6,503 nucleotides of DNA, from positions 1 to 6,503 of the forward strand of contig JBHIBR010000105.1 in NCBI GenBank assembly GCA_046759145.1, given 5' to 3'. Under the pieces are notes generated by a model. The model saw only the letters and a list, made by a program, of their open reading frames with translations. It was not told the origin of the DNA and made no database searches. The position numbers and the translations under genes were made by a program. How positions within the stretch are numbered: position 1 is the first letter of the stretch; each line of letters starts with the position of its first letter. This document shows positions 1 through 5,283 of this stretch, one piece after another. Origin of the DNA: JBHIBR01 sp046759145 [NCBI: Nitrospinota bacterium] (GTDB lineage Bacteria > UBA8248).

Positions 1-214
1 CTCGAAGACTGGTTTCGCTGAATCGCAGGGGCCCTACCGGAAGGGGTCCTTCTGGCGCTCGTGGAAGGGGCGGGATTCGAGGCGATCCGGGTGTGTGCCC
101 GGGGCCGAAACGACCGGACGCGCACGGAGGGGACCTTCGTGGCCACTCTGGTTGCGAGAAAGTCCCGTGCGGGTCGAACCGTCCCTCGCTCGGGGGTCAT
201 GAGGGGGGAAGACG
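1..214. other. Upstream region without a convincing gene
   Basis: No supported gene lies here. Reading frame 1 on the + strand gives six codons (LEDWFR) followed by TGA at 19-21. This could be the tail of a gene that begins left of the window, but six residues cannot establish that. A G/C-rich imperfect inverted repeat around 30-50 lacks a T-tract and is not called a terminator. A G-rich Shine-Dalgarno stretch at 201-211 serves the gene starting at 215. I see no clear -35/-10 pair. Confidence 0.4.
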
Positions 215-802
215 ATGAGCGCCCTGATTGACGTTCTCAGAGTCATCCACATCGTCAATGCCATCCTTATGGCGTGGCCTTTCTACGCTCTGGTAGCCGT
301 CAACGAGCGCGTTCGGCTGGGTCCGCCGCTGGGCGATCGCACCGACACCTACGTGGAAAACATCATCAAGAGCCGCACCGTTCCCTGCTTCGTCTTCCAG
401 GCCACGGCTCTCATCACCGGGCTGGCGCTGGTGCTGCTGCGGGGGCTCGGGCTGGATGCCCTGGTCACCAACCCGGCCGTGGGGGTCAAGTTCCTGCTCC
501 TCCTCCTCATCGCTGGGCTTCTCACTCACGTTCACATCAGCTTGCAACCGCGCATCGACGCTCTCTTTGCCCGGGCGGGAAGCAACCCGGTACCAGCAGA
601 AGTTGCGCCGAGCATTGGTGCCTTGCGGCTACGCCGCAAACGCATCGCCTCAATCTGCCTCTTCGCCGTGCTGACGATGGCGATGCTGGGCATGCAGGTC
701 TGGACTGCGTTTCCCCTGTGGCTCAGCGGAGCCCTCGTCCTCGCCATCGCCGTCTTTACCTGGCGAGCCTATCGAAGTGTCACGCCATACGGGTGGGCGT
801 AG
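215..802 (+). CDS. Small multi-pass membrane protein, possibly DUF2269/CopD-like
   Basis: This 195-residue integral membrane protein has about five hydrophobic helices, near residues 8-29, 57-79, 88-109, 143-163 and 166-185. Soluble segments lie at about 30-55 and 110-142; the second is rich in Arg/Lys just before the fourth helix (RLRRKR), which suggests a cytoplasmic face there. Histidines sit in or at the ends of helices: H12 in the first, H105 and H107 at the end of the third. The pattern of a VIHIVNA-type first helix and a VKFLLLLL...HVH third helix resembles DUF2269/CopD-like membrane proteins, some of which are suspected to bind haem or metal. That assignment is by resemblance only. 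The ATG at 215 is preceded by a purine-rich GAGGGGGGAAG with 3 nt between its end and the ATG. The stop is TAG. Its function is unknown, and a gap of about 230 bp separates it from the next gene. Confidence 0.75.
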   Translation: MSALIDVLRVIHIVNAILMAWPFYALVAVNERVRLGPPLGDRTDTYVENIIKSRTVPCFVFQATALITGLALVLLRGLGLDALVTNPAVGVKFLLLLLIAGLLTHVHISLQPRIDALFARAGSNPVPAEVAPSIGALRLRRKRIASICLFAVLTMAMLGMQVWTAFPLWLSGALVLAIAVFTWRAYRSVTPYGWA

Positions 803-943
803 AAAAGAGCGCCCGGGGACCCAAAGAAGCCCATCCTTGGGGGGAGTCCACGCAGGCGCTCGAGCGGGTACGGGAGGGCGTGAGGCTGGAGAACGAGGTC
901 ATAGTGGGAACCGACGGCCGCGGGTCCGACGCCACCTCTCCCT

Positions 944-973
944 TTGACATCGGTTTCACGGAGAGGATAGGTT
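944..973 (+). promoter_or_regulatory. Candidate sigma70-type promoter for the amidohydrolase gene
   Basis: A perfect -35 hexamer TTGACA lies at 944-949. Eighteen bases later, at 968-973, is TAGGTT, a weak -10 that keeps the first two bases and the last T of the consensus. This falls in one of the few AT-richer patches of the gap and ends about 57 bp before the ATG at 1031. The remainder of the 803-1030 gap shows no other gene or RNA that I can support. The -10 is poor, so this is a candidate only. Confidence 0.4.
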
Positions 974-1016
974 TGAAATGCGTTCGCATGGGCAAAAGGG
1001 AGAGGCAAATTGGGGG

Positions 1017-1024
1017 AAGGGGAG
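1017..1024 (+). promoter_or_regulatory. Ribosome binding site that sets the amidohydrolase start
   Basis: AAGGGGAG lies six bases before the ATG at 1031. This favours ATG 1031 over the in-frame TTG at 1010, which would sit upstream of this Shine-Dalgarno sequence and add only seven residues (MGEGEFF) foreign to the family's N-terminus. Confidence 0.75.
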
Positions 1025-1030
1025 TTTTTC

Positions 1031-2554
1031 ATGAACGACACCGAGCTCGCTCTTGTCAATTGTCAGGTTGTGACCCCTGGCTCCACCTATCCGGCTGTTC
1101 TGTATCTCCGAGACGGAAAGATCGCCAAGATCGCGGATAGGCTCGAGGAGCGGCCGGCCCGGGCCCTGGATGTGGGCGGTCGGTACGTGATGCCGGGCCT
1201 CATCGACTGCCACGTGCACATGATGGACCCGGGTTATCCCGAGTGCGAGGACTTCATCGCGGGGACCAGTGCCGCGGCCAAGTCCGGAGTCACCACCATC
1301 CTCGACGTCCCCCGCCACCTTCCCCCCGTGGACAGTGCCAAAAGGGTCGAGGAGCAGAAGGGGTACCTGGCCGATCGGGCGGTGGTCAACTACGGCGTCT
1401 TCGCCGCGGTGTACCCCTACAACCTCGATTCGGTCGAGGAGATGTGGCGGGCCGGCGCCGTTGGCCTCAAGGTGTTCACGGTGGAGATCCACGAGACCCC
1501 CCCGCTCATGCCGGGGGACCTGATGAAGCTCTTTGGTCTTGCCTCTGAGTTCGGCGGAGCCATCCTCCTCCACGCCGAGGACGACTCCATCGTGAAAGCC
1601 AACGAGGCGCGGCTGAGGGCGTCGGGGCGCCGGGACCCCATGCTCCATGCGGAGATGCATTCCCCTGAGGCTCAGGTCCTCGCCGTGGAGGCGGTCTGTT
1701 CGGTGGCGGAGCTCTCCCTGGGGGGCAGCGCGCGGCTGGTCTTTGCGCATCTCAGCGACCCCCTCTGCCTCCACCGGGTGGCGCGGGCAAGAGAGAAAGG
1801 GACCCCCGTCTTCGCCGAAACCATGCCCCACTACCTCTACTTAACCTACGAGGACCTGCGGGAGAGGGGGCCCTGGGTGAAGTTTGCCCCCACGGTCCGC
1901 TCCCCCGGGACGGTGGCCGAGATGTGGAGGTGCCTGGGCCGCGGGCTGGTGCACCTGGTGAGCACCGATCATGCGCCTCAACCCGCCCGACTCATCCGGC
2001 CGGGGGAGGAGGACATCTGGAAGAGCCCCCTGGTGACGGGCTCCAACATCGAGGTGGGCTCGCGCCTCATGCTTCACGCCGTCAACGAGGGCAAGATCTC
2101 GCTCAACCAACTCGCCCAGCTCATGTCCGCCGGGCCCGCCCGGATCTATGGCCTCTACCCCCGCAAGGGGGCGATCCAGGTGGGCGCCGACGCCGACCTG
2201 GTGGTCGTGGACCTGGAGCGGGAAGAGACGGTCCGGCCCGGGGGCCTCGTCTCCAAGGGTGGATGGACCATGTACGACGGCCGCACCCTGAAGGGCGCCC
2301 CCGTGATGACCTTGGTCCGGGGCAGGGTGGTCTACGAGGAGGGGAGAGTGACCGGCGAAGCCGGCTGGGGGCGATACGTTGCTCCCGGGAGGGGGGTTAA
2401 GCCGTTTGGGAGGCCGCTTCCCGGGGGAGATGAATGCGTGTCCGTTCAGGGTGTCTCTGGCTTCGGCCGGCCCCCCTTCCGCAGGGCCAGTTCCTTTTCT
2501 CGGAGGAGGTGCTCGAAGAGGGAGAAGGAGACCGGGCTCGCCCAGTTGCGGTAG
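1031..2554 (+). CDS. Cyclic amidohydrolase (dihydroorotase/allantoinase/hydantoinase superfamily), probably with a run-on 3' end
   Basis: This is a metal-dependent hydrolase of cyclic amide rings with a TIM-barrel fold. A small beta domain comes first (residues 1-55), followed by PGLIDCHVH. The expected binuclear metal ligands are all present: H61 and H63 (HVH), K147 (GLKVF, the carboxylated lysine), H181 (LLHAED), H240 (FAHLSD) and D313 (STDHAP). ETMPHYLYLTYEDL (263-276) is typical of allantoinase and hydantoinase relatives. True dihydroorotases have HxHxR and MPNT motifs; here these read HVHMMDPG and VPRHLPP, so orotate synthesis is unlikely and the real substrate is unknown. The frame as read has 507 residues. 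The family-like sequence ends near residue 455 (GWGRYVAPGRG), and the last 50 or so residues are low-complexity Arg/Ser/Gly sequence that runs antisense into the next gene. One extra G in the G6 run at 2391-2396 would stop the protein at TAA 2398-2400 with 456 residues, a normal length. The true end is therefore probably about 2400. Confidence 0.85.
   Translation: MNDTELALVNCQVVTPGSTYPAVLYLRDGKIAKIADRLEERPARALDVGGRYVMPGLIDCHVHMMDPGYPECEDFIAGTSAAAKSGVTTILDVPRHLPPVDSAKRVEEQKGYLADRAVVNYGVFAAVYPYNLDSVEEMWRAGAVGLKVFTVEIHETPPLMPGDLMKLFGLASEFGGAILLHAEDDSIVKANEARLRASGRRDPMLHAEMHSPEAQVLAVEAVCSVAELSLGGSARLVFAHLSDPLCLHRVARAREKGTPVFAETMPHYLYLTYEDLRERGPWVKFAPTVRSPGTVAEMWRCLGRGLVHLVSTDHAPQPARLIRPGEEDIWKSPLVTGSNIEVGSRLMLHAVNEGKISLNQLAQLMSAGPARIYGLYPRKGAIQVGADADLVVVDLEREETVRPGGLVSKGGWTMYDGRTLKGAPVMTLVRGRVVYEEGRVTGEAGWGRYVAPGRGVKPFGRPLPGGDECVSVQGVSGFGRPPFRRASSFSRRRCSKREKETGLAQLR
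2408..2422. terminator. Weak hairpin between the convergent genes
   Basis: GGGAGG-CCG-CTTCCC can form a 6-bp stem (one G.T pair) with a 3-base loop. It sits between the suspected true end of the amidohydrolase (2400) and the stop of the leftward redox gene (2446), where a shared terminator would be expected. Neither strand has a U-tract after the stem, so intrinsic termination would be weak at best. Confidence 0.2.
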
Positions 2555-3033
2555 CCTATCGAGCCTCCCACCACCCGGCCCTTGCGGTCGATGATGAAGT
2601 TGGTGGGGACGAGGCGCTGCCCGAATGGGCCGGCGGCCCGCCTCTGGGGATCCAGGAGGTGGGGGAAAGTCAGCTTATGCTTCCGGACGTAAGGCGGGAC
2701 CAGCTTCGGTTCCTGGTCGACCGAGACCGCCAGCACCACCAGTCCCTCCCCCCGGTACTTCCGCCAGAGCGCTTCGAGAGCCGGCCGCTCCCGTAGGCAG
2801 TACGGTCACCAGGTGGCCCAGAAATTGAGCAGTACCACCTTCCCCCGGAACTCGGAGAGGCGCACCGTCCTCCCCGCCAGGTCGGGCAGCGTGAAGTCGG
2901 GGGCGGGGATGTCCGGCACCCGGGCCATCATGAGCGCCTTGAGGTGAGCCTCGAGCGCCTCTCCCGCCCCCGCCAACGGGGGAGGGAAAGCCCAGAGCGC
3001 CAGGGCCAGGAGCAGGGGCGAGAATCTCTTCAT
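2446..3033 (-). CDS. Exported TlpA/ResA-like thioredoxin-fold selenoprotein (UxxC active site)
   Basis: This is a predicted thiol-disulfide oxidoreductase of 195 residues, with selenocysteine at position 76 encoded by TGA 2808-2806. An N-terminal signal peptide is clear (MKRF, then LLLALALWAF, with a likely AGA cleavage site at 21-23), and there is no lipobox cysteine. The mature protein has APDFTLPDLAGRTVRLSEFRGK, then VVLLNFWATW (66-75), U76-P-Y-C79, an ALEALWRKY helix, VVLAVSVD, the cis-proline loop VPTNFIID (P143) and GYRNWASP near the end. This order is typical of the AhpC/TSA-TlpA-ResA group, whose usual motif is WATWCxxC. C79 is the only cysteine, so the TGA supplies the missing partner. 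No frameshift is needed, since both halves share one frame. The ATG at 3033 has a strong GAGGAGG four bases upstream; an in-frame ATG at 3126 would put 31 residues before the signal peptide and is disfavoured. The final stop is TGA 2448-2446. The gene lies 110 bp after argG. The alternative is a nonsense mutation (TGC to TGA), which the intact downstream frame and the hairpin argue against. Confidence 0.85.
2775..2793 (-). promoter_or_regulatory. Candidate bacterial SECIS hairpin
   Basis: On the mRNA strand, counting the U of UGA as 1, bases 16-22 (CGGGAGC) pair with 28-34 (GCUCUCG) in a 7-bp stem containing one G.U pair. The loop is GGCCG, and two more pairs are possible below an A.A mismatch. 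Bacterial SECIS elements lie inside the coding region just after the UGA and have a short apical loop with a G in its first two positions. In E. coli fdhF the loop sits at a similar distance. The stem also encodes normal protein sequence (LRERPALE). A competing 5-bp hairpin directly after the UGA (2791-2805, CCGUA/UACGG) shares three bases with it. SelB binding cannot be judged by eye. Confidence 0.65.
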
Positions 3034-3037
3034 GGTT

Positions 3038-3044
3038 CCTCCTC
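3038..3044 (-). promoter_or_regulatory. Ribosome binding site of the selenoprotein gene
   Basis: GAGGAGG on the minus strand lies four bases before the ATG at 3033-3031. It fixes the start at the signal peptide MKRF and shows that this gene has its own strong initiation site rather than relying on coupling to argG. Confidence 0.8.
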
Positions 3045-3081
3045 GAAGCCCTTGGCCTCGCCGGGGCCCGATGGGGTCAGA

Positions 3082-3109
3082 GGGCGTTCTTTCTCTCAAA
3101 CGCCTTTTT
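3082..3109 (+). terminator. Rho-independent-type terminator, oriented rightward
   Basis: GGCGTT (3083-3088) pairs with AACGCC (3099-3104) around a 10-base pyrimidine-rich loop and is followed by TTTTT at 3105-3109. This is the classic form on the + strand. On the minus strand the same stem is followed by CCTCTG rather than U residues, so leftward transcripts from argG could read through into the selenoprotein gene. No + strand gene ends close by; the nearest is the amidohydrolase, whose stop lies 530-680 bp upstream. Confidence 0.6.
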
Positions 3110-3143
3110 CCCCCGCTCCATTCCACCCCGTGCCCCTTCTCCT

Positions 3144-4358
3144 TCAGGGTTTCGGCGGAAGACCCTGGAGGGCGCGGATCCGGAGGCGGAGCGCGTTCAG
3201 GCGGATGAACCCCTCGGCGTCCTTCTGGCGATACACCTCGTCCTCGCCGAAGGTGGCGAAGTCCGCGCGGTAAAGCGAGCGCGGGGAGCTTCGCCCCACC
3301 ACGGTGACGCTTCCCTTGTAGAGTTTGAGCCGCGCCGTCCCGCTCACGGCCCGGGCGGCCTCATCCACCGCCCCCTGGAGGAATTCCCGCTCGGGGGAGA
3401 ACCAGAATCCATTGTAGACCATGGCCGCGTAGCGGGGCAGAAGGGAGTCCCTGAGGTGCATCACCTCCCGGTCCAGAGTGATGGACTCCACAGCCCGGCG
3501 GGCGACGTGGAGGAGCGTGCCCCCCGGGGCCTCGTACACCCCCCGGCACTTCATCCCCACGAAGCGGTTCTCCACCATGTCCACCCGGCCCGCCCCGTGC
3601 TCGCCCCCGACGGCGTTGAGGCGGGCGAGGAGGCTCGCCGGGGAGAGCCGCTCATCGTCCACGCCGACGGGGTCTCCCTCCTCGAAGTGCACCTCGATGT
3701 AGCGGGGCTCGTCGGGGGCCTCCTCGGGCGCCCGGGTCAGGACGAAGAGGTCGGAGGGAGGCTCCCGCCAGGGGTCCTCTAGGGTGCCCCCCTCGAAGCT
3801 CATGTGCAGCAGGTTCCGGTCGGTGCTGTAAGGGCGCTCGCGGGTTGCGGGGACGGGGATGCCGTGGCGGTCGGCATAGGCGATGAGATGCTCCCTTCCG
3901 CCAAAGTCCCACTCCCGCCAGGGGGCGAGCACCTTGAGGTCGGGGGCCAGAGCGGCGTAGGTGAGCTCGAAGCGGACCTGGTCGTTCCCCTTGCCCGTCG
4001 CCCCGTGGGCGAGGGCATCCGCCCCCGCCCGGCGGGCCACCTCCACCTGCCCCTTTGCGATGAGGGGCCGGGCGATGGCAGTGCCCAGGAGGTAGCCCCC
4101 CTCGTAGGTAGCCCCCGCCCGCAGTAGGGGGATGATGAAGTCCCGGGCGAATTCCTCCTTGAGGTCGAGGACGAAGGTCTCCTCCGCCCCCGTCCGACGG
4201 GCCTTCTCTTCCAGGCCGGCCAGCTCCTCCTGGCCCTGTCCCACGTCTGCGGCGTAGGCCACCACGGGGCAGCGGTAGCGCTCCCCGATCCAGCGGAGCA
4301 TCACTGAGGTGTCCAGCCCCCCCGAGTAGGCCAGCACCACCTTGCGGAACTCACCCAC
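3144..4358 (-). CDS. argG: Argininosuccinate synthase
   Basis: This cytoplasmic enzyme joins citrulline and aspartate with ATP to give argininosuccinate, AMP and pyrophosphate, the penultimate step of arginine synthesis. It has 404 residues, the usual length. The N-terminal ATP-pyrophosphatase motif [10 protein letters not shown] is at 10-19 and [10 protein letters not shown] at 35-44. [14 protein letters not shown] (85-98) and [13 protein letters not shown] (119-131) are the citrulline/aspartate and ATP contact regions typical of the family, and YSTDRNLLH is at 177-185. The start is GTG at 4358-4356. A GGGAGG Shine-Dalgarno sequence eight bases upstream supports it, as does the usual family N-terminus (KVVLAYSGG within ten residues of the start). 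It overlaps the end of argF by 8 bases and stops with TGA. Nothing looks damaged. Confidence 0.97.
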   Translation of the reverse strand: MGEFRKVVLAYSGGLDTSVMLRWIGERYRCPVVAYAADVGQGQEELAGLEEKARRTGAEETFVLDLKEEFARDFIIPLLRAGATYEGGYLLGTAIARPLIAKGQVEVARRAGADALAHGATGKGNDQVRFELTYAALAPDLKVLAPWREWDFGGREHLIAYADRHGIPVPATRERPYSTDRNLLHMSFEGGTLEDPWREPPSDLFVLTRAPEEAPDEPRYIEVHFEEGDPVGVDDERLSPASLLARLNAVGGEHGAGRVDMVENRFVGMKCRGVYEAPGGTLLHVARRAVESITLDREVMHLRDSLLPRYAAMVYNGFWFSPEREFLQGAVDEAARAVSGTARLKLYKGSVTVVGRSSPRSLYRADFATFGEDEVYRQKDAEGFIRLNALRLRIRALQGLPPKP

Positions 4359-5283
4359 TGCGGGAGCCTCCCATCAGGAATTCGAGCAGCGCCTTGTGCG
4401 TGTGGAGCCGGTTGCCCGCCTGGGGGATGACCGCGCTGCGCGGGCCATCCAGCACCTCCGCGCTCACCTCCTCTCCCCGGTGAGCGGGAAGGCAATGCAT
4501 GAAGATAGCATCCGGGCGTGCCTCCCGGAAGAGGGCCTCCTCCACCCGGTAGCCCCCGAAGGCACTCCGGCGCCGGTTGGCCTCTCCCTCCTGGCCCATG
4601 CTCACCCAGACGTCGGTGTAGAGCACGTCCGCCCCGCGTGCGGCCTGGCGCGGGTCGCGCACCACCTGGAGGCTATCGGGCTCGACCGCCAGCGAGCGGG
4701 CCCGGGCGAGGACCTCGGCCCGGGGCTCAAACCCCTCGGGCGAGGCCACCGTGACGGCGAAACCAAGGCGCGCCCCCGCCAGGAGAAGGGAGTGGGCGAC
4801 GTTGTTCCCATCGCCGATGTAGGCCAGGCGCACGCCCTCGAGCCTCCCCAGGTGCTTCCGGATGGTGAGGGCGTCGGAGAGCACCTGGCAGGGGTGGAGG
4901 AGGTCGGTGAGGCCGTTGATTACGGGCACGGAGGCAGCCCGGGCCAGCTCCTCGAGACCCTCGTGGGCGAAGGTGCGGACGAGGAGGGCGTCGGCGTACT
5001 CGGAGAGGATGCGCGCGGTGTCGGCGATGGTCTCCCCCCGGCCGAGCTGGAGCTCCCCCCGGCCGAGGAAGAGGGCGTGGCCCCCGAGCTGGAACATCCC
5101 CGCCTCGAAGGAGACCCGGGTGCGGGTGGAGGGTTTCTCGAAGATCATGGCGAGGGTCTTGCCCGCGAGCGTCTGTGGGGAGCGGCCCTCGCGGTGGAGG
5201 CGCTTGAGTTCCTCCGCCCGGTCGAGGAGGCGCAGGAGCTCCTCGCGGCTGAGGTCGGTGATGGAGAGGAAATCTCGCTTCAA
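4351..5283 (-). CDS. argF: Ornithine carbamoyltransferase
   Basis: This cytoplasmic enzyme transfers the carbamoyl group from carbamoyl phosphate to ornithine, giving citrulline. It has 310 residues, standard length for the anabolic form. The carbamoyl-phosphate motif STRT is at 52-55 ([13 protein letters not shown]) and HPCQ at 130-133. GDGNNVAHS (157-165) and DVWVSMG (224-230, the ornithine loop) follow, and HCLP is at 263-266. The start is TTG at 5283-5281, which overlaps the argD stop as TTGA. No good Shine-Dalgarno sequence precedes it, so translation is probably coupled to argD. The next in-frame ATG (residue 46) would remove the N-terminal helix, so TTG is preferred. It stops with TGA, overlapping argG. 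Confidence 0.96.
   Translation of the reverse strand: MKRDFLSITDLSREELLRLLDRAEELKRLHREGRSPQTLAGKTLAMIFEKPSTRTRVSFEAGMFQLGGHALFLGRGELQLGRGETIADTARILSEYADALLVRTFAHEGLEELARAASVPVINGLTDLLHPCQVLSDALTIRKHLGRLEGVRLAYIGDGNNVAHSLLLAGARLGFAVTVASPEGFEPRAEVLARARSLAVEPDSLQVVRDPRQAARGADVLYTDVWVSMGQEGEANRRRSAFGGYRVEEALFREARPDAIFMHCLPAHRGEEVSAEVLDGPRSAVIPQAGNRLHTHKALLEFLMGGSRSG
4367..4372 (-). promoter_or_regulatory. Ribosome binding site of argG inside the end of argF
   Basis: GGGAGG on the minus strand lies eight bases before the GTG at 4358 and within the last codons of argF. It supports GTG as the argG start and a polycistronic argF-argG message. Confidence 0.65.

Noticed and set aside
1-21. C-terminal tail (LEDWFR, stop) of an upstream + strand gene
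   Set aside because: Six codons at the window edge are too few to support a gene.
274-1140. Alternative + frame of 288 codons over the membrane protein and the following gap
   Set aside because: It has no hydrophobic pattern, is rich in Arg/His/Ser/Gly, and overlaps the start of the amidohydrolase, so it is a shadow frame.
956-1831. Minus-strand open frame of 291 codons opposite the amidohydrolase
   Set aside because: It lies antisense to conserved metal-ligand motifs and has no domain of its own.
2446-3033. A frameshift or decaying pseudogene as explanation for the TGA
   Set aside because: The frame does not shift, there is no other lesion, the stop is exactly at the catalytic Cys codon, and the resolving Cys and cis-Pro are intact. 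A lone TGC-to-TGA mutation remains possible but is less likely.
2806-3126. Treating the redox gene as two separate short genes (about 3126-2806 and 2739-2446)
   Set aside because: Both are in one frame, separated only by the TGA, and together make one continuous TlpA fold. The second would start in mid-domain without a Shine-Dalgarno sequence.
2446-5282. Genome-wide reassignment of TGA (for example to Trp or Gly)
   Set aside because: argD, argF and argG all end with TGA at normal family lengths, and Trp is encoded by TGG throughout.
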